Both the position numbers and the translations under genes were made by a program. A DNA stretch of 64,000 nt from positions 1 to 64,000 of the forward strand of contig JAPTJF010000007.1 in the NCBI GenBank assembly GCA_029339195.1, read 5' to 3'. The DNA comes from Micractinium sp. NFX-FRZ (Eukaryota > Chlorophyta > Trebouxiophyceae > Chlorellales > Chlorellaceae). Position 1 is the first letter of the stretch. Each line of letters begins with the position of its first letter. Under the pieces are notes generated by a model. The model was not told the DNA's origin, ran no database searches, and worked only from the letters and a program-made list of their open reading frames with translations. Below, in pieces: positions 11,279 through 22,843 of this stretch.

Positions 11279-14200
11279 TCACTTTTTCCGCTGCCGCTTC
11301 TTCTGCCGCGGCTGCTCCGGCTCTGCTGCTGCTGCTGCTGCTGCTGCTTCTGCCGCCTCTGCTGCCCCATCCAGCGCCTCCTCTCCTCGGTACTTGGCAG
11401 CTGCATGGGGAGGGCAGCATGCACAGCAGGGCGTTGTGTCAGCCTAGCAAGAGAAGTGTGAGCAGCACTCAGGCAGCTCTGGAGGAGGCGTGTGGCACCT
11501 GCACAGACCTGGCACCGTGCCGCAACTCATACGCCCCTCTGCCTTTCACCCCACGCACCCCTTTCTGCATCCCTGCCCCTGTCATGCGTCGCCCACCCAC
11601 CTGTCTTTGCGCGCAGCTCGTCCAGCCCCCCCTCCTCCGCCGCCCACTCAATCACCAGGCGGCGCCCGTACAGGTGCGCCCCCTGCACCGCCTCCATCGC
11701 ATTGCGCGCCTCCTGCTTGGTCGCAAAGTCAACAAAGGCAAAACCCCTGCAGGCAGCACAAACAAGGAATACACACACGCGGTTGGGAGAGTGGCGTGGG
11801 AGGCAATTGTGCACATCTGCTGCATCGCACAACACAACGCCCCAACATCCCTGCCCTCTAGCCAGCCAGAAGCCCCGCCCCACAAAGCGGGGCAGGAGCC
11901 CCGAGCTGGGCTCATGCTTGGCATGCATATGGCAGAAATGGCATGCAGTGGAATGTGATTTGATGCAGTGTGAAATGTGTCGTGAGAGGTGGAGGGGATG
12001 TGCCAGCCTTGGACAAGGCATCCGCGAGGTGTGCTCGCGGCGCCGGTCAGGGGCTGCCCCCGCATGGTGTGCGGTTCCAGGTGGGGGGATTTATGTAGGG
12101 TAACCGCCATTTGATCTGCTGCCATATGCGTGGCGGGAGCGCCACCGGCAGGAAATTGGTAAGGCACCCAGGAGGGTCAGCGAGTGCAGCAGGGCACGAC
12201 CGGAACAGTGCACGAGGCGAAGAAAGAAAAAGAGTTCGTACCGCCCCGCTTCACCTCCACGTTCCTCCCCGCGGCCCCGCACCCCCGCACCCTCCCCTGC
12301 TGCCTCTCATCCCGATGTTCCCTCCCACCTCCCTGTACCCACCGGTGGTTGCCATCAAACTTGCGCGGCAGGCGGCAGCTCTTAATGGCCCCAAAAGGCG
12401 TGAAGAGCCCCATGATGTCCTTGCGTGTCGCCTCGAACGCCACGTTGCGCACCACCATCTTAGAGGTGTCGGGCAGGGCCGCCTTGCCACCCTTGCCGCC
12501 CGCCTTGCGCTTGCCGTCGCCCGCCGCGTCGCCGCCCGGCCCGCCCGCTTTCTTGAGAGACAGCTGCAGCACCAGCTTGTGGCCCTCCAGGCTGCTGCCT
12601 TGCAGCGCCTTGACGGCTGCCTTGGCGGCTGACTCGCTGCTGCACTCGACGAAGCCAAAGCCGGCGGACAGCATCTTGCCGTCGGGGCCCTTGCGCTTGG
12701 CAACCTTCACGCTGCGCACGCTGCCGCCTGCACAGCACAGGCGCGGGCGCAGCGGGGCGGGGCACAGTGAGCGATAGGTTGGTGGTGGGTGGCTGAGGCT
12801 GCAGCGCAGGCTAGGACCATCTCAGCTGCAAGGTGGCAACGCGGCAACCTGCCAACCAGCAGAACACCATCCCCTCCCCATGTTCAGCACGCCTGGACAG
12901 CCTGTGCCTCCGTGCTGCCTGCCCTGGCACCAGTGAGCCTTGCCCCAATCCTGCCCCTTCACGCACGGCTTCCACTCCAGCCCAGCCTGCCCGCCAGCCG
13001 GGCAGCAGGCTTCCCACCCCTGCCCTCCCTGTGCCCACGCTTCTGTGCCCCCGCACCTGCCGCCGACACCGCCGCGTCAAAGTGTGCCTTGAGCGCCTCC
13101 TCCCCCGTTGCCCATGCCAGGTTCTTAACAAAGATGGAGGAGCTCTCCACGTCATCAGACTGCGCCTCAGCCACGCCGGTCAGCAGCTCTCCCGCCTCCT
13201 TGCCCTCAGCCTTGCCCGCCTTGCCCGCCGGCGCCTTGGCGGCAGCAGCGGCGGTGCCCGGAGCGGGGCGGGGCGGCGGGGGGGAGGAGAAGATGCCTTT
13301 GGGCGCCCACTCTAGGTAGAGGGGGACGTGCTGGTAGCGCTTGTAGGCCAGGGCCTTAAAGGCGCGCCGCGCATCCTGCACAGGTGACGGGTGCAGGGGG
13401 CGGTGTGAGGTGGGGGGCGGGGGCGTGCCAGGGCGGCGCGCCGACAGCGGCGTGCGCACGCGATGCATGCACGCACAGGAGCATGCACACGAGGTGCAAG
13501 CACAGCGGCGCTGCCTTCTCCTGGCACAAACACCATGCCCGTGCAAAGACATGGGCCTACATACACTAGAACAGCGCACAACGAATATGCATGCAAGTTT
13601 GGGCTCCCATCACCCCCCACACACTCTTTCCTCCTTTCACACCCACCCACCTGGGGCTCCAGGTATTCGACTAGCGCCAGCGTGCGGGTGGGCGGCAGCA
13701 CCAGCCGGCCCAGCGCGCCTGCAGTGGCGGGGCGGGGGGGGCGGGCGGGCGGGGCAGGGGTGAGCAAGCGTGTGGGGGCGGGAGGGGGAGGGCAGTCAGG
13801 CCGCTGCTGCCTGCCTGCCCAAGCTTGCCCACGGCCCACGGCCCCATCATCATCATATCACCTCCTCAAGGTGCTGCCCCGCTCCCCACCCAGTCTGCAC
13901 CCAGCTCTCCCACGGCCCCCAAATACACCCAACCTCTTCAGTGCATGCCAGCTCAGCATGCCAGCTCACCCACGGCCCCAAACATCGTTTCCAGCTCATC
14001 CAAGCTGGACGAGTAGGGCAGGTTCTTCACAATGAGCACGCTGTCGGAGCGGGCCACGCCCTTGGTGGCGGCCGCCTTGCCGCCCGCCGAGGCCGCCGCC
14101 TCCAGCTTGCTGACGTCGGCGCCTGCGGCAGGGGAGGATGGAGGGAGGTGTGTTGGGTGGGTGGGTGGCCAATGAAGCGCGGGATGACTGTATGTATGGT

Positions 14201-17200
14201 GGTGGTGGGTTGGGCTGCCACTTCAAGCTTGCTGACATGGGCGCCTGCGGGGTGGGAGGGCCGAGGGGGACAACGCTATCTTGCAGTGCTGGGGTCTACC
14301 CAGCGTGGCAGGGCCCCCTTATGAAGGCAGCATCGTGTGCCTGCTCTGGGCCCTCCTGGCCGCAACCGGCGCTCCGCACAGCACCTGCCTCGACCACCAC
14401 CACGCGCTGCCGCCTGGCCAACCTCCCCTCGCCCCTCGCTGCACACCCCTTCCCCGCACCCAGCACCCCTCTCTTACCCGCCTCCCCCAGTGCGCGCTTG
14501 GTCTCTGCGATGACGTGCGTCTCCCCCAGCGCCATGCGCACCGCCATGTCACCCGCCTCACGGTCCAGCAGCTCGCTCTTGCTGACGCCTGCAGGAGGTG
14601 GGACAAGTCACGGGGTGAGGTCGGCGGACGGAGGGGAGCGGCAGTGGGTTACAGGTCAGTGCAATCGGCGGCCAGAGGGACCCCATGTTGAACATGTGAA
14701 TCAAAGTACGTGGGGTGGGGGGCACGAAGCGGGGCACCAGCCTCTCCATTCAGCATGCTCCTCTTGCTGACGACTGCACGTAGACAACACCAGCCAAAAG
14801 TGCACAACACAGCAGGCCCAGGGTGGATTGAGCGGGTTGGGAAAGGGGCAGCAAGTTGAGGCATGCCCATACACGCTGTTGTCAGCCAAGAGAGCTGGGC
14901 AGCCAAGGCGGCACCTGCCAGCCACTTCTCAACCACTTCCCACGCCGCCGCAGCACCCTGCACACACCCCCTCCTGCACCCACTCAGCAGCGCCCACCCA
15001 CCAAAGTGCGCCGCCACCGCCTCGGCCACCGTGTCCGACCGCATGAACAGCGTGTTCCATGCCGACCGGTTGCCCGCCCCCGCCTTCATCGCCGCCTCCT
15101 TCTGCTCCTTGTAGCTGCTGGTGGCGGCCCGCTTGCCGCCCTCGCCGCCCTCCTCGCCCTCGGCGGCCGCCTCGGGGGGCGGCGGGGGGCGCTTGCCGGG
15201 CAGGATGTGGATCAGTCGGCCTTGGAAGATGCATGCGTCCAGCTCTGCAGGGAGGGGGGAGGGAGAGAGGGCGACGGGAAAGCGGCAAGCGGCGGGTTGG
15301 TGCTGAGTGCTGAGATAGCAGTGCGTGGAAGATGCGTGCGTCCAGCTCTGCATGGAGGGGGGTCGGGAAAGGTGAGGATGTGTGATGTGTGGGGTGGAAC
15401 ATGGGAGGCGGGATACTGCAAGTTTAGCATGGCTGTGTGGGCGGATGCGGGGGCAGGGGTGATATGTATGATGCTGGCACAGCCAGGGTGGAGGGGAGGG
15501 AAGTGGGCAGCAAGAGCAGGCGGGGAGAAGCTGGTCGGGGGCGAGAGAGGCAAAGTTGCCGGCGCAGACAGGGGCAAGCGCCCACTGGGGGGCTCAAGGC
15601 ACACCCCAGCACACACAGCACAGCGCAGCAGACCGGCGGCGGCCAATCGTGAGCATGCCAGGTACAATGCCACACTGTGTGTGCAAAAAAGCATGCCACA
15701 GCAGGTGCGCCCTTCCACCCACCTGCATGCGCCCGCACAGCGTCCTGAGAGTCTGCAAACTGCACCAGCGCAAATCCCTTGCTCTTCTTGCTGCCCCTGC
15801 AGTGGCAGTTGCAGCAAGGGTGATGTGGGCAGGGTGGGGCGGGAGCTAGGGTGCAGCACCCAGGCCTGGGTGCAGCATGGGGTGCTGTGCAGAGCACGTG
15901 TGAAGGGTGCAGCACAAGGTGGGGCTCCGCTGCTGCGCCATCTTCCTTCTCTCTTTGGCACTCTGGTGCCCCGCTGCCCCGCACAGAGCTCCGAAACCAA
16001 GACGCCACCCTGCACGCTGTCGCGCCCACCTGCCCAGCACCGGTGCACCCTCCACCCGCCACCACCCACCCAACATGAATACACGATGGCGCCCCGTCAG
16101 CATCCGCGCTTGCCAACAGAAGCACACACGCTCACCTGTCCAGCACAAGGAGCACCTGCATCACACATCACCACCCAAGAAACACAAAACTTACTGTAGT
16201 CCCACGACAACCCCCCTACAAGCATCCCTGCACACACGCGCACCTGTCCAGCACCAGGTGCACCTCTGACACATCCCCATACTTCTCAAAGAGCTCTTGC
16301 AGGTCAGCTTCGGTGGCTGCACGGGTGGGGAGGGTGGGCAGACAAGCAGGCAGTCGGTCAGAGGTATGCGTGCGTGTGTGTGCATGTGTTGAGTGTGTGT
16401 GTTGAGTGCGTCTGCGGGGTAATGTGGGTGTGTGGAGCGGGACGGTCTAGACGGGATGAAGCTGAGCAGGCGCGACAGCCTGTGTGAAGTTCAGGCAAGG
16501 CGAGGCTGCCTGCCGCCCCTTCGTCCGCTGACACCCCTGCACCTCTTCACCCCTCCCCACTACCCAGCCAGCCATGCTGACTGCCTCGGCCCCTTTGCCC
16601 TCCATCGCCGCCCACCTGTGTAGGGCAGGTTGCGCACAAACAGGCGGCCCGTGTCTGCGATGCTCGACTCATCCATCGCCTCTGTCACAGCCGCCACCCC
16701 GGCCGCCGCGCCCGCCTGCTGCCGCCCTGCGTCATCCCCGTCCTCCCCCTCCTCCTCCTCATCGCCGGCCACGTCAGCATCCGCCTCGTCAGCATCCGCC
16801 TCGTCAGCACCCGCCATGTCAGCATCCGCCTCCTCCTCCTCCCCCTCCTCCCCGCCGCCGCCAAAGATTGCGTCCAGCTCATCCTCCGTTGAGTCAGCGC
16901 CTTTTCGCCGCCCCCGCTGCTGCTGCTTGGGCTGCTGCCGCTGCGGCGCCGCTGCCGCCTCATCTTCCGACCCCTCGCCGCCTGCCGCCGCCTCCTCCTC
17001 CTCCTCGCCCTCCTCGCTGCCGCTAGTGCTGCCGCCGTCGCCGCCCTCATCCTTCTCATCGCCTTCAGAGCCCTCCAAATCAGAGTCTGACCCCGCCGCT
17101 GCTGCTGCTGCCGCCCCGCTGGCGCCAGCCGCAAACGCCTCGTCGTCATCATCAAAAGAAGACCTGACCCGGCTCTTCAAATAGTCCAAATCCGACACTG

Positions 17201-18951
17201 CCACGTCACGCACCACGCCATCCTCCTCCCCCTCCTCCTCATCGTCACTGCCCTCCTCCTCCGCCTCGCTGCTGCTAGGTGTGGCTGCTGCTGCCCCGCC
17301 TGCAGCCGCCGGCAGGTCCTCATACTCTTCGTCAGACCCCCCTTCATCCTCCGCCTCCTCTGCCTGCCGCCGCCGCTGCTGCTGCGCCTGCTGCTGCTGC
17401 TGGCCTGCTGTGCCTGCTGCGCTGCCGGGGGGGAGCATGTCGTCGTTGGTCCAGATCGCCTGCTTGTTGCGGGGCTGCATGATTTGCAGGAACTCACGCA
17501 GCTTAGGGTCCTCTGCAGGGGGAGGGGGCAAGGGGGGCAGAAGGGGCACACAGATGGAGGCGAACAGTGACAACCGGAGAGGGGCGCACGGGGCCGAGAA
17601 GGAGGTAGTGGCAGGTGGCAGTTGAGTGCAGCATGAGTGGGTGCAAGTTTAGGTTGCTGTGGTGCAGGGGAAGGAGGGCACAGAGGAAGCATTATAGTGC
17701 GTGAGGCACCAGTGCAGGCACACCAAGGGACAGAGCATAGAGCGCCGGGCAGAGCAATGAGCTGCAGCAGGGAGCGTGGCTGGGCTGTGTGGCAGGCGGA
17801 GCGCCAGGTGCAGCCAGACAGAGACAGAAGCACACACATGCTTCATCAGCTGCAGCAGTTTCCTCTTGGGTGCTTGTCCCCGTCCGCGCCCGCGTGCAAG
17901 CAGCCCCAGTTGCCCACCCTCATCATACAGCTGCACCCACCTTCCTCCGGCAGAGGCGCCTTCTTCCCCTTCTTCCCCTTCTTGCCGTCGCCGCCGCCCT
18001 CCCCAAGAGGCACGTTGTTTGCGCCCGTCATCTCGGGTGCGGCCAGCTTTTTGTGGGCCGAGGTGCCTGCGGTGTACTTGCTCCAGGCGCGGGGGCCCTC
18101 GCTGGACCCAAACTTGTATGCAAACTGCGCGGTGAAAAGAAAGAGAGGGTTGGGTTGAGAGGTTGAGCGCGTGCGGTGAGGGGAAGGGGAGCAGGCAGAT
18201 GAGGGGCGCAGGAAGACGACAGGCAGCAGGCAACACTCTGCTGCTGGTGAAGACTACCCAGTGCATGCAATGTGTGGGAGGTGCATGCGGCAGCACCGCC
18301 CCGCACCCTGCCGGCTACTTCCCACCCCACCGACCCCACAGGGGCTGTTTGCCCGCATGCCGGCACTTTCAACAGCGCCAACATCCACCCACCCACCTCC
18401 ACTACCAGGCGCATGGTGTCCATGAATGATTTGTTGAAGTAACGCAGTGCACCCTCCGCCTCCTCCGGGGAGCGGAACCCCACAAAGCCAAAGCAGCGCG
18501 ACTTGCCGTCCCTGCATGGCAGGCGAAGCTAGTGTGGCGGTTCAGGCGGGCGCAGCAGCAGCTGCACTTAACTGCAAAGCGAGCGCCCTGCGACCGAGCC
18601 AGCCCTGGTGCGGGCAGGAAAACTCACAGACCAGGCCGGGAGGCTGCGCTGGCGGCGCTGCAGGCGCCGGCGCCCCCGCCTGTGGGTCGGCGCCGCGGGC
18701 ACATGTCGACGGCATGCGGGTCCCCGCGCGGCCCTTTCGACTCTCACCCACCTGGTCTTCATGACTTTGGCGTCCGTGACCTCGCCCTTGGCCGCAAAGT
18801 GCTCGCGCAGCCGGCGATCGTCCACATACTTGGGCAGGTTCTTGACGCAGATGCGGGAGCTGGGAGGGAGCTCTGGCTGCTGCTCAGCCTCCTGCTGCTC
18901 CTCGTCCGCTGGGGCTTCAGCGGCAGCCGCCGCCGCCGGCTCCTCTTGCAT
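11279..18951 (-). CDS. MRD1: Mrd1/RBM19, five-RRM small-subunit processome protein
   Basis: Nucleolar RNA-binding protein for pre-18S rRNA processing and U3 snoRNA release. Exons (minus): 18752-18951, 18397-18511, 17941-18124, 16616-17512, 16244-16316, 15723-15796, 15002-15244, 14478-14588, 13970-14122, 13651-13718, 13057-13375, 12343-12727, 11601-11746, 11279-11400; all phases agree, 1029 residues. RRM1 about 32-105 (RNP2 ICVKNL, RNP1 CFGFVGF), RRM2 453-530 ([14 protein letters not shown]), RRM3 657-735 (LIVKNL), RRM4 784-868 (IFVKNL, GFGFVEC), RRM5 900-977 ([14 protein letters not shown]). A long acidic Ala/Glu/Asp linker (about 200-450) separates RRM1 and RRM2, and a Lys/Arg tail ends the protein, as in the family. 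Five RRMs match fungal Mrd1; animal RBM19 has six. An in-frame ATG at 18982-18984 would add 11 residues. Confidence 0.93.
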
Positions 18952-19544
18952 AGCGTCTGGTAGCTGTTGCGGCCGTCCAGGCATGCAGGGATCGCGAGTG
19001 GGTGAAAGCGGGCGCTGCAAATGGCCCTCAAAGCAATGCATGCATGTCGGGCCTGCTGCGTGCTGGCGGCTGGGGCGCAAAGGGCTCGTGGGCAGCCCTG
19101 GCCACTTCAATTAAGCTTGAACTGAGGTGCTTTATATGCCACTTGCAGCAGCAGGCGTCGCACTCTCCAGGCAAGCGGATGGAAACTGGCAGCGGGACTG
19201 GGGTGGGCTTTGGGGCTTTATTGTCGCACGCTGCTAATTTGCAGCTAAGTATGAGTCGAAAACTCTGTGCAAAGCAGCAAAGCGCTGCTTGCCTTGCGAG
19301 AAGTTGCTGCGCGCGCCGTTTCTTAGGCCTATGCCCGCAGTTATCGATCCAGATAGTGGTGCAGATGGTGGTTGACTTGCCTGAGAGCAACGTGGTCGTC
19401 CCGCCAGGCGGCAGGCTGCCGCCGCCGCTGGCCGCTGCCGCTGCCGCTGCCGCTGCCGCCTGCCGAACGGAGCATCCCCTCCTCTCCGCCCCCGCTTGCA
19501 GGCTCTGCACCTCCTCTGCTTGATTTGCACATTCCTTGGGCACG
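18952..19544. promoter_or_regulatory. Divergent promoter shared by MRD1 and FCF1
   Basis: 593 bp lie between two start codons facing away from each other. Both products act in the 18S rRNA processome, so shared regulation is likely; this is inference. The minus-strand reading frame of Mrd1 stays open some way into this region, so the Mrd1 start could be slightly further upstream. Confidence 0.5.
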
Positions 19545-21622
19545 ATGGGGAAGGCCAAGAAGACGCGCAAGTTTGCTGAGGTCAAGCGGATGATCATGCC
19601 GTGAGTTGCTGCTTGGCCGCCGTGCCGTGCCGTGCCGTGCTGCGCCATGCTGCCTGCCGTGCTGCCGTGGCGTGCTCTGCAATGCCACCTGCATGGCTGC
19701 CTGGGTGGCTCCGAACCCCACCCTAATTCTTTGCTGCAGGCCCAAGCCAGAGAAGCAGCAGCAACAGAAGAAGAAGAAAGAGGAGGAGGAAGTGCGGCAT
19801 GTGTGAGTGCGGCATTCGGCTTGCCACGGGCTTGGTGTGCACAGCTGGGCATGACTGGCATGCGCAAGCGCACGTCACCCGTGTCGGCACAGCCATGCAT
19901 GCGCTGCTGCCGTAGCTGTCCTGCCGTTGTTTGCATGGCGCCGCTTGTGGTGCCGCAGCCACAAACTGGCAAGTTCCGCCCCGGCACCTGACGCCTTCCC
20001 CCGCTGCTGCTCTGCCTGCCTGCCTGCAGCGACAAGACGCCTGCAGCTCTCTTCTTCAAATACAACACGCAGCTGGGGCCGCCCTACCAGGTGAGCAGCG
20101 GTGCATCTGAGATGCACGGGAGTGCTGCTGAGCAAGCGGGACAAAGGCGGCAGGGGGAGGAGGGCCAGGAGGGCATTGCTGCTACAGGGAGAGGGTGGGT
20201 TGCTCGCACTGGTGGGGTGCTGGCATAATGATGCCTCGCCACGCGCCCCTGCCGCATGCGTGCTGCTCCCCCGCTTTTGCATCTTTACTCATTTTTCATG
20301 CCAACTGCCCACCCACCATGTTCTCCACTCCTTTTCCTGTTCCGTTTTGCAGGTCATCATTGACACCAACTTCATCAACTTCTCCATCCGCAACAAAATC
20401 GACCTGGTCAAGGTGAGGGGCCGGTGGAGTTGTGTGCAGGGCCCTGGGTGGGGCATAACACGGAGGCATGCACAAGCCGCAGCGCGATCACCTGCAGCGC
20501 ATGATGGAATGCGCAGCGCCGGCTACGGCTGCCGCTCTGTGTCTGATTGGCCGTGTTTGGTTTGGGTTCTTACGTGTTCCCTTCCGCCGTTCCTTGTGCA
20601 GGGCATGATGGACTGCCTGTACGCCGAGTGCACCCCCTGCATCACCGACTGCGTGATGGCGGAGCTGGAGAAGCTGGGGCAGAAGTACCGGGTGGCACTC
20701 AAAATTGCAAAGGTGGGGGCCGGGTGGGTTGCTGCAGAGTTCTGCTTAGGAGTACGAACGGGGCAGGGGATGGGGCAGAAGCACTTGGTGGCCCTCGAAG
20801 TTGCAAAGGTTTGGGGGTGGGCGGGTCGCGGCAGAGTGCTGGAAAGGTGTACGAGCGGGGCAGGGGCTGGGGCAGAAGTGCCAAGCGCCACGCTCAACCG
20901 CCCAGACATGAGCTGTTAGGGGCCTCTGGTTGTTTGCTCGTGATGTTCAAGGAGCATGGAGAATGGGCAGGAGGCGGCCGCGGTGGGTGGGATGGTGAAG
21001 ACTGCAAACCTGCATCGCGCGCCTGCTGCCGCCCTGCGCACTCCTCAAACTCCCCTTCCGCCCTGCCCCTTCCTGCCCTCCCTCGCATTTTGTGCGCACA
21101 GGATCCCCGCGTCGAGCGGCTGCCCTGCACCCACAAGGGCACCTACGCCGACGACTGCATCTGCGAGCGCGTGAAGCAGCACCGCTGCTACATTGTGGCG
21201 ACGTGCGATCGCGACCTGCGCCGCCGCCTGCGCAAGATTGCGGGCGTGCCCATCATGTACATCCAGAGCCACAAGTAAGCATGCATGCATAAAGTGCTCG
21301 TTTCTAGACATCCATAGATTGGTGTTGGGCGAATCACCTGACCTGCCTGTTGGGACGGGTGGCATGGGCCTTGAAGGAAAGGGATGTGCTCAGTGTTTAC
21401 GTCCGCAGGCACAAGCTAGGCGGGATTGGGGCATGCTGGTTTGTGTCGCAACAGGGTTGCCCCCGCACCGAACACCCATGACCTCCGCATGGCTGCCGTG
21501 TACCCTGACGTGCTGCGCTGTGCTTCGCTGTGCTGAGCCCTGCCCTTGCCTCCCTCCCCTGCCGCAGGTACTCAATTGAGCGGCTGCCCGAGGCCACCAT
21601 GGGCGGCGCGCCACGCGTGTGA
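19545..21622 (+). CDS. FCF1: FCF1/UTP24 PIN-domain rRNA endonuclease
   Basis: Nucleolar PIN-domain nuclease that cuts pre-rRNA at sites A1/A2 around the 18S 5' end, within the small-subunit processome. Seven exons: 19545-19600, 19740-19802, 20030-20090, 20353-20412, 20602-20712, 21102-21274, 21568-21622; phases agree and give 192 residues, close to the 190-200 typical of FCF1. It opens with [10 protein letters not shown] and a Lys/Gln/Glu-rich tract, then the PIN core: IDTNFINFS (catalytic Asp), [20 protein letters not shown] (second acidic position), ADDCICERV and [14 protein letters not shown]. The family C-terminal motif IERLPEA is present. Intron 5 holds two decayed copies of the end of exon 5. 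It diverges from MRD1, another processome gene. Confidence 0.96.
20677..20895 (+). repeat. FCF1 exon 5 end repeated inside intron 5
   Basis: The exon end coding [12 protein letters not shown] plus its donor (about 20681-20720) recurs at about 20770-20820 ([12 protein letters not shown]) and partly at about 20870-20895 (GAEVPSATL). The first extra copy keeps the reading frame and a usable donor. Confidence 0.85.
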
Positions 21623-22077
21623 GGACGTGCCATTGCCATCTTGGCCCAAGCAGAATGATACACTTAGCTAGGTAGAGCGCATCACAACCCATAATTCTGT
21701 GTGCTGCGCCCATGACAGGCTCTCTGCCCCCTTCTAGACTGGGCCTCTAGCATAGACACCAACGAAACCATGCCCCATGTACGCACTCTCTGCCACCCAT
21801 CCCCTGTACTGCTTTGCTCCCGCCCACTTGCTTGCGCTCACGTCTGCCGCTCAAGTGTCCCAGCTTTACAACGCGATAGTATTTGTCGATCGCAGTGCCA
21901 AATGTGGCCCATGCCATGGTCAACCGTGTCAAACAAACAACAAGACATACGTGTTAGGAAGAGTGCTGCTGTGCAGACAAGAGGAGGGAGGGGTGTTGTG
22001 AGCGAGTCAGTCCACGTCAATTGGTTGCACATCACGTCAGTCAAGCGCCCGAGGAAGGTTGCCTGGCGGCCGCGCAC
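21623..22077. other. Tail-to-tail spacer between FCF1 and the DUF4485 gene
   Basis: 455 bp of convergent 3' regions, noticeably less GC-rich than the genes. It holds a minus-strand TGTAA for the DUF4485 gene. No reading frame here resembles a protein family. Confidence 0.55.
21866..21870 (-). terminator. TGTAA polyadenylation signal (minus strand)
   Basis: ttaca on the plus strand reads TGTAA on the minus strand, about 210 bp after the DUF4485 gene stop codon. Confidence 0.5.
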
Positions 22078-22810
22078 TCACAACCCTGCCAGCCGCTGCC
22101 TCAACGCCTCGGTGTGCTGCTCGAAAGAGTTCAAATCCCAGCTGTCGTTGGGGACCCCCAAGCTGCCCAAGCTGCCGCTGGGCTCCAAGCTGCCCAGCTG
22201 CCCCAAGCTGCCGTCGCCGCCGCCCAGCAGGCTGCTGGGCGTGAAGGCCCCCGTGGCAGCGCTCATGTCTGTGAGGCGCTGCCTGCCGCCGCCCCCAAAC
22301 CCGCTGCTCAGGTCGTCAGTGAGCCTGAACTTGCTGCTGCTGGCTGCCCCTGCAGCTGAGGCCGCTGCTGCTGCTGCGGAAGGCCCCAACCACTCTGTGC
22401 TCCAAGGGTCTGACAGCTTCCGGCTGCTGTGGCTGGCAGAGGCCGCCGTGGGCAGCGCAGCGGCGGCAGCAACAGCCGAGGGCTCTGCCGGCAGCCGCCA
22501 GCTGCTGGCTGCGGCCTGCCCTGCACGCGGCTGCTCCGCCTGCCACTTCTGTGCCGTGGCCAGCACGCCGCCTAGCCCACTGCCCAGCCCACCGCTGCCA
22601 GCCGCCAGCTCTGGAGCGTGCTTCTGCAGGCTGGACAGCAGCTTGGAGCGCAGCTCGCGCACCTCTGCCATGAGCGCCGCATTGCTGTCAGGCGGGAGTT
22701 GGAAGGGCGCTGGGGGCGTGGGTGCCTGCACCCCCTTCTCAGCCGCTTCCTGATGCACCTGCACCCCCTCGTCATACTGCCGCTGCTGCTGCTGGGCGAG
22801 CAGACCCGCA

Positions 22811-22843
<33 letters not shown>

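Noticed and set aside
16574..17026. Ser/Pro-rich open frames on the plus strand opposite Mrd1
   Set aside because: They are the antisense of the acidic Glu/Asp/Ala linker of Mrd1, whose exon is fixed by splice phase and homology.
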